This document shows positions 36,371-45,333 of a DNA stretch of 64,000 nt, piece after piece (position 1 is the first letter of the stretch; every line of letters starts with the position of its first letter). Below the pieces are notes generated by a model, which made no database searches, was not told where the DNA came from, and saw only the letters and a list, made by a program, of their open reading frames with translations. Made by a program: the position numbers and the translations under genes. Source of the DNA: Acetivibrio ethanolgignens (GTDB lineage Bacteria; Bacillota; Clostridia; Lachnospirales; Lachnospiraceae); assembly GCF_001461035.1 (NCBI RefSeq), contig NZ_LNAM01000001.1:99532-163531 (forward strand), read 5' to 3'.

Positions 36371-36453
36371 CATATGCGGATTTCTAGAATGGTGCCCTTG
36401 AAATCAGGGGTCTTTTAGAGAGAAGAGGCATATGGAAGCATGGGCAAAGACCC
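36371..36453 (+). ncRNA. Candidate structured 5' leader of rpsB
   Basis: The rpsB leader has several mutually arranged complementary segments: CATATGC (36371-36377) with GCATATG (36428-36434), CCCT (36395-36398) with AGGG (36406-36409), and GGGTC (36408-36412) with GACCC (36449-36453). The last two overlap, so they could be alternatives or form a pseudoknot. Autoregulatory leaders on rpsB are known in other bacteria; whether this belongs to a described class is not certain. Confidence 0.4.
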
Positions 36454-36477
36454 AATAACCAAATGGAGGAAAAGAAC

Positions 36478-37215
36478 ATGAGCGTAATTTCAATGAAGCA
36501 GTTACTGGAGGCAGGTGTTCATTTTGGACACCAGACAAGAAGATGGAACCCTAAGATGGCTCCTTACATCTACACCGAGAGAAACGGTATCTACATTATT
36601 GACTTACAGAAGTCCGTAGGTAAGGTAGATGAGGCATATTATGCAATTAAGGACATCGTTGCAGATGGAGGTACTGTACTTTTTGTTGGTACAAAGAAGC
36701 AGGCTCAGGACTCTGTTAAGTCTGAGGCAGAGCGTTGCGGTATGTACTATGTAAATGAGAGATGGTTAGGTGGTATGCTGACCAACTTCAAGACCATTCA
36801 GGGAAGAATTGCAAGATTAAAAGCAATTGAAAAGATGTCTGAGGACGGAACCTTTGATGTACTTCCTAAGAAGGAAGTTATCGCACTCAAGAAGGAGTGG
36901 GAGAAGTTAGAGAAGAACCTTGGCGGTATCAAGGATATGAAGAGAGTACCAGATGCTATTTTTGTAGTAGATCCTAAGAAGGAAAGAATCTGTGTACAGG
37001 AAGCTCATACCTTAGGTATTCCACTGATCGGTATTGCTGATACAAACTGTGACCCAGAAGAATTAGATTATGTAATCCCAGGTAATGATGATGCAATCAG
37101 AGCCGTTAAGTTAATCGTTGCTAAGATGGCAGATGCTGTTATTGAGGCTAACCAGGGTGTAGAGATGGCAGATGCTGAGGAAGAGAAGGTAGAAGAAGTA
37201 GCTGAAGAGGCATAA
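36478..37215 (+). CDS. rpsB: 30S ribosomal protein S2
   Basis: S2 is an essential small-subunit protein needed for binding of S1 and mRNA. The sequence [47 protein letters not shown] is unmistakable; the coiled-coil insertion, the [45 protein letters not shown] motif and an acidic C-terminal tail follow. The ATG at 36478 is preferred, since GGAGG lies 8 bases upstream; a longer frame includes that site. Length is 245 aa. tsf follows, as in nearly all bacteria. Confidence 0.98.
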   Translation: MSVISMKQLLEAGVHFGHQTRRWNPKMAPYIYTERNGIYIIDLQKSVGKVDEAYYAIKDIVADGGTVLFVGTKKQAQDSVKSEAERCGMYYVNERWLGGMLTNFKTIQGRIARLKAIEKMSEDGTFDVLPKKEVIALKKEWEKLEKNLGGIKDMKRVPDAIFVVDPKKERICVQEAHTLGIPLIGIADTNCDPEELDYVIPGNDDAIRAVKLIVAKMADAVIEANQGVEMADAEEEKVEEVAEEA

Positions 37216-37253
37216 TTCTTCAAAACATAATCAATTATTTGGAGGTAGAAAAC

Positions 37254-38183
37254 ATGGCTATTACAGCAGCAATGGTAAAAGAATTAAGAGAAATGACCGG
37301 TGCAGGTATGATGGACTGTAAGAAGGCTCTTAACGAGACCAACGGTGATATGGATGCAGCGGTTGAGTATTTAAGAAAGAATGGACAGGCTAAGGCTGAA
37401 AAGAAGGCTGGCAGAATTGCAGCAGAGGGTCTTTGCCGTGTTATCGTAAAAGATGATAAGACTGCAGCAGTTGTAGAGGTTAACTCTGAGACTGACTTCG
37501 TAGCTAAGAACGAAACATTCCAGAAGTTCGTAGAAGAGGTTGCTGTTCAGGCAGTAAATTCTGATGCAGCAGATATGGATACCTTTATGGCTGAGGCATG
37601 GAATGCAGACAGCTCCAAGACCGTAAAGGAAGCTTTAGTAGAGAAGATTGCTGTTATCGGTGAGAACTTATCTATCCGCAGATTTGAGAAGGTTGTTTCT
37701 GAGAACGGCTGTGTAGTATCTTATACACATGGCGGTGGAAGAATCGGTGTTATCGTTGAGGCTGATACCGACGTTGTTAATGATGCAATTAAAGAGTGTC
37801 TTGTAAACGTAGCTATGCAGATAGCTGCACTTTCTCCTAAGTATGTATCTCAGGATGAAGTAAGTGAAGAGTACAAGAATCATGAGAAGGAAATCCTTTT
37901 AGAGCAGGCTAAGAATGATCCTAAGAATGCTGGTAAGCCAGAAGGCATTATTGAGAAGATGATTATTGGACGTCTGAATAAAGAATTAAAGGAAGTTTGT
38001 CTGTTAGACCAGCAGTATGTAAAGGATGGCGATTTCACTGTTGGTAAGTATGTGGCACAGGTTGCTAAGGATAACGGTGCGAACCTTTCTGTAAAGAGAT
38101 TTGTTCGTTTTGAGACTGGTGAAGGTCTGGAAAAGAAGAATGAGGACTTTGCAGCAGAGGTTGCAGCTCAGATGAACGCTTAA
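37254..38183 (+). CDS. tsf: Translation elongation factor Ts
   Basis: EF-Ts recycles EF-Tu by exchanging GDP. The N-terminal UBA-like domain (MAITAAMVKELREMTGAGMMDCKKALNETNGDMDAAVEYLRKNG) and the core motif VVEVNSETDFVAKNETFQKFVEEV, which contacts EF-Tu, are clear. The length of 309 aa is normal. The start at 37254 follows TTTGGAGG. A terminator ends the rpsB-tsf unit. Confidence 0.98.
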   Translation: MAITAAMVKELREMTGAGMMDCKKALNETNGDMDAAVEYLRKNGQAKAEKKAGRIAAEGLCRVIVKDDKTAAVVEVNSETDFVAKNETFQKFVEEVAVQAVNSDAADMDTFMAEAWNADSSKTVKEALVEKIAVIGENLSIRRFEKVVSENGCVVSYTHGGGRIGVIVEADTDVVNDAIKECLVNVAMQIAALSPKYVSQDEVSEEYKNHEKEILLEQAKNDPKNAGKPEGIIEKMIIGRLNKELKEVCLLDQQYVKDGDFTVGKYVAQVAKDNGANLSVKRFVRFETGEGLEKKNEDFAAEVAAQMNA

Positions 38184-38210
38184 TAGTTAAAAGCTATAAG
38201 AATTTTAAAG

Positions 38211-38243
38211 CACTGGGAATTTTTGAATTTCCAGTGTTTTTTT
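38211..38243 (+). terminator. Rho-independent terminator after tsf
   Basis: CACTGGGAA (38211-38219) pairs with TTTCCAGTG (38228-38236), one G-T pair, followed by seven T residues. It lies 27 bases after the tsf stop. Confidence 0.85.
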
Positions 38244-38318
38244 GATAGGAAAAATGCAAGAAAGAAAATTATTGGAGTTAATTTTATAATTATTTTAGTT
38301 AATTTTAGACTTCCTTCA

Positions 38319-38347
38319 TTGACTTTGTGAAACAGTAAGGGTATCTT
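38319..38347 (+). promoter_or_regulatory. Promoter upstream of the zinc-ribbon protein gene
   Basis: TTGACT at 38319-38324, a 17-bp spacer and TATCTT at 38342-38347, ending 32 bases before the chosen start. It would drive the three-gene set up to the J-domain gene. Confidence 0.5.
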
Positions 38348-38379
38348 ATTCTGTAAGAATACAGATTGAGGTGATTGCT

Positions 38380-38775
38380 TTGAAACAGAGATTTATAAGG
38401 TTTATGCAGGGAAGGTATGGAGTAGATGAATATTCCAGATTTTTAGTAAGTGCCGGCTTAGTTGCGGCAATTCTCAGCATATTTGTGAGAAATGCTCTGC
38501 TGTCTGCACTTTGCTGGTTTATTTTGTTTTATGCCTATTTTCGGATATTTTCCAGAAGTATTAATAAGCGATATCGTGAAAATTTAAAGTATCTGGAGCT
38601 TAAGGGACGAATAAGACGTTTTCTTCAAAAAGGAAAAAATACTGCTAAGCAGCATAAGGAGTATCATATCTACACCTGTCCTTCCTGCAAGCAGAAAATC
38701 CGAATTCCACGGGGCAAGGGAAAGATAGAGGTAAGATGTCCAAAATGTTCTCATGTTTTTGTAAAACGCAGTTGA
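38380..38775 (+). CDS. Membrane protein with C-terminal zinc ribbon, function unknown
   Basis: This protein of about 131 aa has hydrophobic helices in its first half (FLVSAGLVAAILSIFVRNALL and LCWFILFYAYFRIF), then a basic stretch and a C-terminal CxxC...CxxC ribbon (YTCPSCKQKIRIPRGKGKIEVRCPKCSHVFVKRS). The TTG start at 38380 is 6 bases after GAGGTG; a GTG at 38371 is too near that motif. It precedes DUF5685 and a J-domain gene, a grouping I believe recurs in Lachnospiraceae. A zinc-binding membrane role is all that can be said. Confidence 0.75.
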   Translation: MKQRFIRFMQGRYGVDEYSRFLVSAGLVAAILSIFVRNALLSALCWFILFYAYFRIFSRSINKRYRENLKYLELKGRIRRFLQKGKNTAKQHKEYHIYTCPSCKQKIRIPRGKGKIEVRCPKCSHVFVKRS

Positions 38776-38790
38776 TAAAGGAAGTATTAT

Positions 38791-39624
38791 ATGTTTGGAT
38801 ATATTATCATTAATAAAGGAGAATTAAGATTCAGGGAATTTGATGTCTATCATTCCTATTATTGTGGACTATGCCGAGAGCTTAAAAAGGTCTGCGGATT
38901 AAAAGGACAGATTACCCTGACCTATGATATGACCTTTCTAATGCTTTTATTAAGCAGCCTGTATGAGCTTGAAACAGAGCGGAACATGGAAAAATGTGTT
39001 GTACATCCATTAGAAAGGCATGAGGCCAGGAGAAATGAATGTACCGCCTATGTCGCAGATATGAATCTTTTAATGGCTTATTATCAGTGCAGGGATGACT
39101 GGCAGGATGATAGAAAATTAAAAAAATATGCCTTGTATAAGCTGCTTTCCAACTATTGTGAAGGTTTGCGGGAAAAATATCCGGAAAAGCTTGTAAGGAT
39201 AGAAGTGCAAATGGAGGAGCTTTCACAGGGAGAAGTGGTGAACTGCCAGGATATTGACAGGATGGCTGGTTATTTTGGAAGTATCCTGGGAGAAATTTTT
39301 GCATGGAAAAAGGATGAATGGGAGGTGCATCTTAAGAAGATAGGCTTTTATCTTGGAAAATTCATTTATCTATGCGATGCTTACGAGGATATTGAGGACG
39401 ATAAGAAAAACGGCAATTTTAATCCCCTGCTGGATTTACAAAAAAAGGGAAGCTTTGAAGAAGATTGCCAGCAAATTCTGACTATGATGATGGCAGAGTG
39501 CTGTCGGGAATTTGAAAAACTGCCTATTATTGAGAATGTCGAGATTTTGAGAAACATCTTGTATTCGGGAGTATGGAGCCGTTATAATATGATAAGGAAA
39601 AAGCGGGAGGAAAACCATGAGTGA
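38791..39624 (+). CDS. DUF5685 family protein
   Basis: This 277-aa protein begins [54 protein letters not shown], the signature of DUF5685. It is largely helical with conserved Cys pairs (YYCGLC) and an acidic core ([24 protein letters not shown]) that recalls prenyl-synthase-like DxxxD patterns. The function of the family is unknown. It overlaps the next gene by 8 bases, so it is coupled to the J-domain protein. Confidence 0.85.
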   Translation: MFGYIIINKGELRFREFDVYHSYYCGLCRELKKVCGLKGQITLTYDMTFLMLLLSSLYELETERNMEKCVVHPLERHEARRNECTAYVADMNLLMAYYQCRDDWQDDRKLKKYALYKLLSNYCEGLREKYPEKLVRIEVQMEELSQGEVVNCQDIDRMAGYFGSILGEIFAWKKDEWEVHLKKIGFYLGKFIYLCDAYEDIEDDKKNGNFNPLLDLQKKGSFEEDCQQILTMMMAECCREFEKLPIIENVEILRNILYSGVWSRYNMIRKKREENHE

Positions 39625-40282
39625 TCCATATCAGATACTGGGCATTAGACGGGATGCTACAGAGGAAGAAATAAAGAAAGCATATCGAAACTTGAGTCGT
39701 AAATATCATCCGGATGCCAACGTAAATAATCCGAATAAGGAGGCTGCGGAAAATAAGTTTAAGGAAGTGCAGCAGGCCTACGAGCAGATTATGAATGAGC
39801 GTGCAGGAGGCGGAAGCTATGGAAGCCAGGGAACCTACGGAGGCTTTGGAGGCAGAGGGTATAGCAGTACCCAGGGAGGTCAAAGCGGTGAAGAGGATGT
39901 AAGGCTTCAGGCAGCAGCTAATTATATTAACAATGGATATTATAAAGAAGCATTAAACGTGCTAAAAGATATTGCAAATCGAAGTGCAAGGTGGTATTAT
40001 TTCAGTGGGTATGCGAACTGGGGCCTGGGAAATAATGTGACAGCCTTAGAGCATGCAAGGCAGGCTCTTTCCATGGAACCGGGCAACTGGCAGTATCAGG
40101 AGCTGGTAAATCGCATGGAGGGCGGAGGCAGCTGGTATGAATACAGGAGAGCACCTTACCAGACAGAAACCATGGATGGAAATGGCTTCTGCTGGAAATT
40201 GTGTCTTGCAAATCTGCTTTGCAATATGTGCTGTGGCGGTGGTGGCTTTTGCTGTGGTGGTGTACCCGTAGGACGATTCTAA
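39617..40282 (+). CDS. J-domain (DnaJ-like) co-chaperone with Cys/Gly-rich tail
   Basis: This 221-aa protein has an N-terminal J domain ([36 protein letters not shown]) with the HPD tripeptide that stimulates DnaK. A Gly-rich region follows, then a TPR-like helical part ([20 protein letters not shown]... [13 protein letters not shown]). The tail is strikingly rich in Cys and Gly ([17 protein letters not shown] and [11 protein letters not shown]). It lacks the zinc-finger and substrate domains of DnaJ, so it is a specialised co-chaperone. Coupling to the DUF5685 gene suggests the two work together. Confidence 0.9.
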   Translation: MSDPYQILGIRRDATEEEIKKAYRNLSRKYHPDANVNNPNKEAAENKFKEVQQAYEQIMNERAGGGSYGSQGTYGGFGGRGYSSTQGGQSGEEDVRLQAAANYINNGYYKEALNVLKDIANRSARWYYFSGYANWGLGNNVTALEHARQALSMEPGNWQYQELVNRMEGGGSWYEYRRAPYQTETMDGNGFCWKLCLANLLCNMCCGGGGFCCGGVPVGRF

Positions 40283-40295
40283 AAGGAGATAAGGG

Positions 40296-41840
40296 ATGAT
40301 ACGGGCAGTTATTTTTGATATGGACGGCGTATTGATTAATACAGAGAAATATCTAAGTATTTTTTGGAGACAGGCGGCTGCGGAGTTTGGATTTTCTATG
40401 AGCTTTGAGGAAAGTCTAAGACTTCGCAGCTTGACTGTCCCTTTTGCGGTTAAAGAAACAAAAAGGATGTTTGGCGAGGCTTTCGATTATATGGCTGTAC
40501 GGACACGTAGGAAGGAACTGATGGCACAGTGGCTTTCGATGCATGGGGTGGAAAAAAAGCCGGGAGTGGCTGAAGTCTTTGATGATATTAAAAGCCGGGG
40601 AATCAGGCTGGCTGTCGCTACAGCAACGGACGAGGTGCGTGCTGCTTCCTATTTAAAAGAAATTGGTGTATATGATAAGGTTGATTACCTGATTTCTGCG
40701 GCCATGGTAAGGATCGGAAAGCCGATGCCGGATATTTACCTGTATGCCTGTGAATGTCTGGGTGAGAAGCCAGAGAACTGTCTGGCGGTAGAGGATTCGC
40801 CGAATGGAATAAAAGCTGCCTATGCGGCAGGAATTAAGCCGGTTATGGTGCCGGATTTGTCTGAGCCGGAGGAAGAACTAAAGCCTTTGCTGTATAGGAA
40901 GCTGGAGGGGCTTTCTGAACTTCCCGGGCTGTTAGATGAGGAAATGCTGGAGTGTTGCACTCTTTGTCCGCGAGAGTGCAAGGTAGATAGAACTCATGGG
41001 AAAAAAGGGGCCTGTGGTGTGGCAGGAGAAGTTCTGGCGGCAAGGGCTGCTCTTCATATGTGGGAAGAGCCCTGTATTTCCGGTGAGGAGGGCTCTGGAA
41101 CTGTATTTTTCTCCGGCTGTCCGTTGCATTGTATTTATTGTCAGAATCATGATATTTCCGATGGGAAGGCAGGAAAAGAAATTACGATAGAGCGGCTTTC
41201 CGAGATTTTTCTGGAGCTTCAGGAAAAGGGAGCGAACAATATTAATCTGGTAACTCCAACTCACTATATACTGCAGATACGCCGTGCCCTTATAAAGGCA
41301 AAGAAAAAGGGACTTTCTATACCTGTAGTATATAACTGTGGTGGCTATGAAAAGCCAGAAAGTCTGCAGCTGTTAGCTGGGCTGGTGGATATTTATCTGC
41401 CGGATTTTAAGTATATGAGTACAGAGCTTTCCTGCCAGTATTCTAAAGCAGCCGATTATTCCCACTTTGCGAAGCTTTCTTTAGAGGAGATGTTCAGGCA
41501 GGTGGGAGAACCAGTTTTTGATGAAAAAGGAAGAATGAAGAGGGGAATTATTGTGCGGCATTTAGTATTGCCGGGGCAGATGAAGGATTCAAAGAGGGTA
41601 ATTTCCTACCTCTATAAGACCTATAAAGATAAAATCCTTATCAGCATCATGAACCAGTATACACCAACCGGGAGTGAAAAAACGTATCCAGAGCTTAACC
41701 AGAGACTTTTGGAAAAGGAATATGATGAGGTTGTGGATTATGCTATTTTCCTGGGGATTGAGAATGGATTTATCCAGGAGGGCAGTACAGCTTTGGAAAG
41801 CTTTATTCCTGCATTTGACAACGAAGGTATTGACAAATAA
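40296..41840 (+). CDS. Fusion of a HAD phosphatase/mutase domain and a PflA-like radical SAM domain
   Basis: Two enzymes are joined in one frame of 514 aa. Residues 1-215 are a HAD hydrolase of the beta-phosphoglucomutase type (FDMDGVLINTE with Asp8 and Asp10, then GKPMPDIY and AVEDSPNGIKAA). Residues 216-514 are a radical SAM protein of the PflX/YgeQ-like group. It has a Cys-rich lead-in (CCTLCPRECKVDR) and the cluster motif Cys275-x3-Cys279-x2-Cys282 (GCPLHCIYCQNHD). Such radical SAM proteins resemble pyruvate formate-lyase activases but their substrates are unknown. No stop or frame change separates the halves. The fusion is unusual and discussed under findings. Confidence 0.88.
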   Translation: MIRAVIFDMDGVLINTEKYLSIFWRQAAAEFGFSMSFEESLRLRSLTVPFAVKETKRMFGEAFDYMAVRTRRKELMAQWLSMHGVEKKPGVAEVFDDIKSRGIRLAVATATDEVRAASYLKEIGVYDKVDYLISAAMVRIGKPMPDIYLYACECLGEKPENCLAVEDSPNGIKAAYAAGIKPVMVPDLSEPEEELKPLLYRKLEGLSELPGLLDEEMLECCTLCPRECKVDRTHGKKGACGVAGEVLAARAALHMWEEPCISGEEGSGTVFFSGCPLHCIYCQNHDISDGKAGKEITIERLSEIFLELQEKGANNINLVTPTHYILQIRRALIKAKKKGLSIPVVYNCGGYEKPESLQLLAGLVDIYLPDFKYMSTELSCQYSKAADYSHFAKLSLEEMFRQVGEPVFDEKGRMKRGIIVRHLVLPGQMKDSKRVISYLYKTYKDKILISIMNQYTPTGSEKTYPELNQRLLEKEYDEVVDYAIFLGIENGFIQEGSTALESFIPAFDNEGIDK

Positions 41841-41858
41841 AAGGACTTAACCTAAAAT
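41830..41858 (+). promoter_or_regulatory. Promoter of the aminotransferase gene
   Basis: TTGACA at 41830-41835, exactly 17 bp, then TAAAAT at 41853-41858. The -35 lies within the last codons of the HAD/radical SAM gene. It is one of the best promoters in the window. Confidence 0.7.
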
Positions 41859-41893
41859 GATAAAAATGTAGAAAATGAATTAAGGAGGCCGTT

Positions 41894-43180
41894 ATGACAT
41901 CACTTAGCAAAATGAACAGGGAAGAACTGCTTGCACTTAAGAGTGAACTAGAGGCAAAGTATGAGGACGTTAAAGGTAAAGGGCTGAAGCTTGACATGTC
42001 AAGAGGAAAGCCAGCAGAGGCACAGCTGAATCTTTCTATGGGGATGATGGATGTATTGAACAGCCATAGCAACCTGAAGGGAGAAGAAGGGGTTGACTGT
42101 AGAAACTATGGTATTCTGGATGGCATCGTTGAAGCAAAGCAGCTTTTAGGAGATATGATTGAGGTGCCAGCAGAGAATATTATTATATATGGTAATTCCA
42201 GCCTGAATGTGATGTACGATACGGTTTCGCGTTCCATGACCCACGGAGTTATGGGAAGTACGCCATGGGCCAAGCTTGATAAGGTAAAGTTCTTATGTCC
42301 GGTACCGGGCTATGACCGCCATTTTACAATTACCGAGTATTTTGGCATTGAGATGATTAATGTGCCTATGACACCAGAGGGACCGGATATGGATATGGTA
42401 GAAAGACTGGTCAGTGAGGATGGGGCAATTAAAGGTATCTGGTGCGTACCAAAATATTCCAATCCACAGGGTATCACCTACTCAGATGATACGGTACGCC
42501 GTTTTGCAAGACTTAAGCCGGCAGCAGAGGATTTCCGTATTTATTGGGATAATGCTTATGGTGTTCATCATTTGTATGAGGACGACCAGGATTATTTGAT
42601 AGAGATTCTGGAGGAATGCAGGAAGGCCGGCAACCCGGACATGGTTTATAAATTCTGCTCCACCTCCAAGATTAGCTTCCCGGGGTCAGGAGTGGCTGCG
42701 ATTGCAGCATCAGAGGCAAATCTGGTGGATATTAGAAAGCAGTTGACTATCCAGACGATTGGTCACGATAAGCTGAATCAGCTTCGTCATGTGAGGTTTT
42801 ATAAGGATTTGGCAGGTATGGAAGCTCATATGAAAAAGCATGCTGATATTTTGAGACCGAAGTTTGAGGCTGTTTTAGAGGTTCTTGACAGAGAGCTTGG
42901 CGGGGCAGATATTGGTACCTGGATTAAACCAAAGGGCGGCTATTTTATTTCCTTTGAGGCGATGGATGGCTGTGCGAAGGCTATCGTAGCAAAATGTAAG
43001 GAGGCTGGTGTTACTATGACCGATGCCGGTGCGACCTATCCATATGGAAAGGACCCGCACGACAGCAATATCCGTATTGCACCATCCTTCCCGACACCAG
43101 AGGAGCTCGCGATGGCAGCGGATTTATTTGTACTTTGTGTAAAGCTGGTGAGTATTGATAAATTATTAGAAAATAAATAA
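41894..43180 (+). CDS. PLP-dependent aminotransferase, subfamily Ic (aspartate aminotransferase-like)
   Basis: This 428-aa protein is a fold-type I aminotransferase of the group PF12897. It begins LDMSRGKPAEAQLNLSMGM and has NYGILDGIVEAKQLLGDMI in the N-terminal part. The PLP-site elements are WCVPKYSNPQGITYSDD, YWDNAYGVHHL and the lysine in FCSTSKISFPGSGVAAIA. The C-terminal WIKPKGGYFISF and RIAPSFPTP are also family features. Enzymes of this subgroup act as aspartate aminotransferases in some bacteria; the true substrate here is not proven. It starts after GGAGG and is followed by a sodium symporter gene. Confidence 0.9.
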   Translation: MTSLSKMNREELLALKSELEAKYEDVKGKGLKLDMSRGKPAEAQLNLSMGMMDVLNSHSNLKGEEGVDCRNYGILDGIVEAKQLLGDMIEVPAENIIIYGNSSLNVMYDTVSRSMTHGVMGSTPWAKLDKVKFLCPVPGYDRHFTITEYFGIEMINVPMTPEGPDMDMVERLVSEDGAIKGIWCVPKYSNPQGITYSDDTVRRFARLKPAAEDFRIYWDNAYGVHHLYEDDQDYLIEILEECRKAGNPDMVYKFCSTSKISFPGSGVAAIAASEANLVDIRKQLTIQTIGHDKLNQLRHVRFYKDLAGMEAHMKKHADILRPKFEAVLEVLDRELGGADIGTWIKPKGGYFISFEAMDGCAKAIVAKCKEAGVTMTDAGATYPYGKDPHDSNIRIAPSFPTPEELAMAADLFVLCVKLVSIDKLLENK

Positions 43181-43205
43181 AAAGAGAGGATAACGATAGG
43201 ATTTT

Positions 43206-44555
43206 ATGGAACGAGAAAAGTTTTCAACAAGACTTGGTTTTTTGTTGATTTCAGCAGGGTGTGCGATTGGACTTGGAAATGTATGGAGATTTCCTTACAT
43301 TACAGGAAAATACGGTGGCGGTGCTTTTGTACTGATTTATCTGTTTTTCCTGGTAATTCTGGGGCTTCCGGTTATGGTAATGGAGTTTTCTGTAGGAAGA
43401 GGCAGCCAGCAAAGTGTGGCTACTTCTTTTAATGTATTGGAGCCGAAGGGATCAAAATGGCATCTTCACAGGTATACAGCGATGGCAGGAAATTATATTC
43501 TGATGATGTGCTATACAACGATTGCCGGATGGATGCTTGCTTATATTTTTAAAATGGCAAGGGGAGAATTTGCAGGAAAGGAAACCGCCGGTGTTGGTCA
43601 GGTATTTGCGGATATGCAGGCAAATACCTGGGAGAATCTTATATGGATGCTGATAACGATAGGGATAGGATTATTTGTGTGCTCTATGGGATTGGAAAAG
43701 GGTGTAGAGAAGATTACCAAGGCTATGATGCTAAGTCTTATGGTGCTGATGCTGGTATTGGTGGTACGTTCTCTGACTCTGCCGGGAGCAGAGGAGGGAC
43801 TTGACTTTTATCTGGTTCCTGATATAGAAAACATGAAAGAGGCTGGCATCCGTGAAACAATCATGGCAGCTATGGGGCAGTCCTTTTTTACATTGAGCAC
43901 TGGTATCGGTTCTCTGGCAATTTTCGGAAGCTATATTGGCAAGGAGCGTTCTTTGACCGGAGAGGCCCTAACTGTTATGCTTTTAGACACCTTTGTAGCT
44001 GTCGTAGCCGGCTTGATTATTTTTCCGGCCTGCTTTGCTTTTGGGGTTAATCCGGGCGAGGGACCAGGGCTAGTGTTTGTTACTCTGCCGAATATTTTCA
44101 ATGAGATGGCAGGTGGCCGCCTGTGGGGAAGTCTGTTCTTTTTGTTTATGTCTTTTGCAGCACTTTCCACAGTAATTGCAGTATTTCAGAATATCCTGTC
44201 CTTCGGTATGGATTTGTGGGGCTGGAGCTTAAAAAAGGCAGTAGCTGTTAATGCCATTGCACTGCCGCTTTTATCTCTGCCTTGTGTTCTTGGCCTTACG
44301 GTGTGGAGCGATATTAAGATTTTGGGACGTTCCATCATGGATTTTGAGGATTTTACCGTGAGCAGCATTCTGCTTCCGCTAGGCTCTTTACTCTACCTGC
44401 TATTCTGTGTGACCCGGTATGGCTGGGGCTGGGATAACTTTATTAAGGAAGCTAATGCAGGAGATGGCTTAAAGGTTCCAAAGTGGAGTCGGTTTTATTT
44501 AACCTGGATATTGCCAGTTCTGATTCTGGTAATTTTTATAAGCGGATTATTTTAA
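43206..44555 (+). CDS. Sodium-dependent transporter of the neurotransmitter:sodium symporter (SNF) family
   Basis: This 449-aa membrane protein shows the NSS signature near its N-terminus (SAGCAIGLGNVWRFPYITGKYGGGAFVLIYL), including the unwound TM1 sodium-site residues. About 11 to 12 transmembrane helices follow. Bacterial relatives such as LeuT, MhsT and TnaT import amino acids with sodium. Placement next to an aminotransferase suggests amino acid uptake and use, but the substrate is unknown. Its 3' end overlaps the convergent TPR gene by 9 bases. Confidence 0.92.
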   Translation: MEREKFSTRLGFLLISAGCAIGLGNVWRFPYITGKYGGGAFVLIYLFFLVILGLPVMVMEFSVGRGSQQSVATSFNVLEPKGSKWHLHRYTAMAGNYILMMCYTTIAGWMLAYIFKMARGEFAGKETAGVGQVFADMQANTWENLIWMLITIGIGLFVCSMGLEKGVEKITKAMMLSLMVLMLVLVVRSLTLPGAEEGLDFYLVPDIENMKEAGIRETIMAAMGQSFFTLSTGIGSLAIFGSYIGKERSLTGEALTVMLLDTFVAVVAGLIIFPACFAFGVNPGEGPGLVFVTLPNIFNEMAGGRLWGSLFFLFMSFAALSTVIAVFQNILSFGMDLWGWSLKKAVAVNAIALPLLSLPCVLGLTVWSDIKILGRSIMDFEDFTVSSILLPLGSLLYLLFCVTRYGWGWDNFIKEANAGDGLKVPKWSRFYLTWILPVLILVIFISGLF

Positions 44556-45329
44556 ATAGTTTTTAACTTCTTCGTCCAGAGTGACGTCATAGACCAGCAT
44601 AAAGCAGTCTCTGGCTGTCTCATAATTTTTGTTTTCCAGTTCCAGCTGGCCCGTCCGGAGGGTAATACCAATCGTATCCGGATTGGGCCCGGCTGGAATT
44701 TTATTTTCCTTAAGAACTGCCTGAATTTCCTGGATGGAAAGCTCTGGTGTAGGACGTTTTAGTGCTTCCTCAAGGTACTTAAGATCACGGTCGGCACTTT
44801 CAGAAGGAGAAAAGATATTGCTGTACAGATAAAGGGGTACGGCGATATCCGGCTGATAGCCTTCCAGATAGTAAAAGCCCAGGTTCCGGTAAAAATGGGC
44901 CAGTGTGGCACGACTGCAGCAGTAGTTCCAGGACTCCAGCGTAACCTTTCTGGTATTTTTTAAATCCTTTATCTTTTTATAAAGCTCACTGAGCTGGAAC
45001 AGAGAATCTAAATCTACCGGGTTCCAGTCCAGGGCAGCTTTATAGGCAGCGATGGCCTTTTTATACTTTTGAAGACGTAGCAGGATATACCCGTAAAAAC
45101 GGTAAAAGGCTCCGATGTTAAAGGGAGCATAAGCTATTTCCTGGCTTCCGGCATTTTTAAAGAAACGGAAATAATAGACCTCCAGAATGTGATTAAAGGA
45201 AAAAAGCTGACCCTTTTCCTTGGAAAATTCAGCTTCAATTTTTTGCAGAACAGCTTTCATGGAAAGCTCAGCATTCTTAAAATCTCCCTTTTTTACATAA
45301 TGTTTGGCCTGTTCGTAATCAAATTCCAT
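44547..45329 (-). CDS. TPR repeat protein
   Basis: This protein of about 260 aa is built from helical repeats: AKHYVKKGDFKNAELSMKAVLQK, ALDWNPVDLDSLFQLSELYKKIKD, and QLELENKNYETARDCFMLVYDV are TPR-like. The start at 45329 (MEFDYEQAKHYVKKGDF) has AAGGAG upstream on the minus strand; a longer frame from 45443 overlaps citX and is rejected. No catalytic motif is visible. It is the last gene of a leftward group with citC and citX, but nothing ties it to citrate lyase. Confidence 0.85.
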   Translation of the reverse strand: MEFDYEQAKHYVKKGDFKNAELSMKAVLQKIEAEFSKEKGQLFSFNHILEVYYFRFFKNAGSQEIAYAPFNIGAFYRFYGYILLRLQKYKKAIAAYKAALDWNPVDLDSLFQLSELYKKIKDLKNTRKVTLESWNYCCSRATLAHFYRNLGFYYLEGYQPDIAVPLYLYSNIFSPSESADRDLKYLEEALKRPTPELSIQEIQAVLKENKIPAGPNPDTIGITLRTGQLELENKNYETARDCFMLVYDVTLDEEVKNYLK

Positions 45330-45333
45330 AGTG

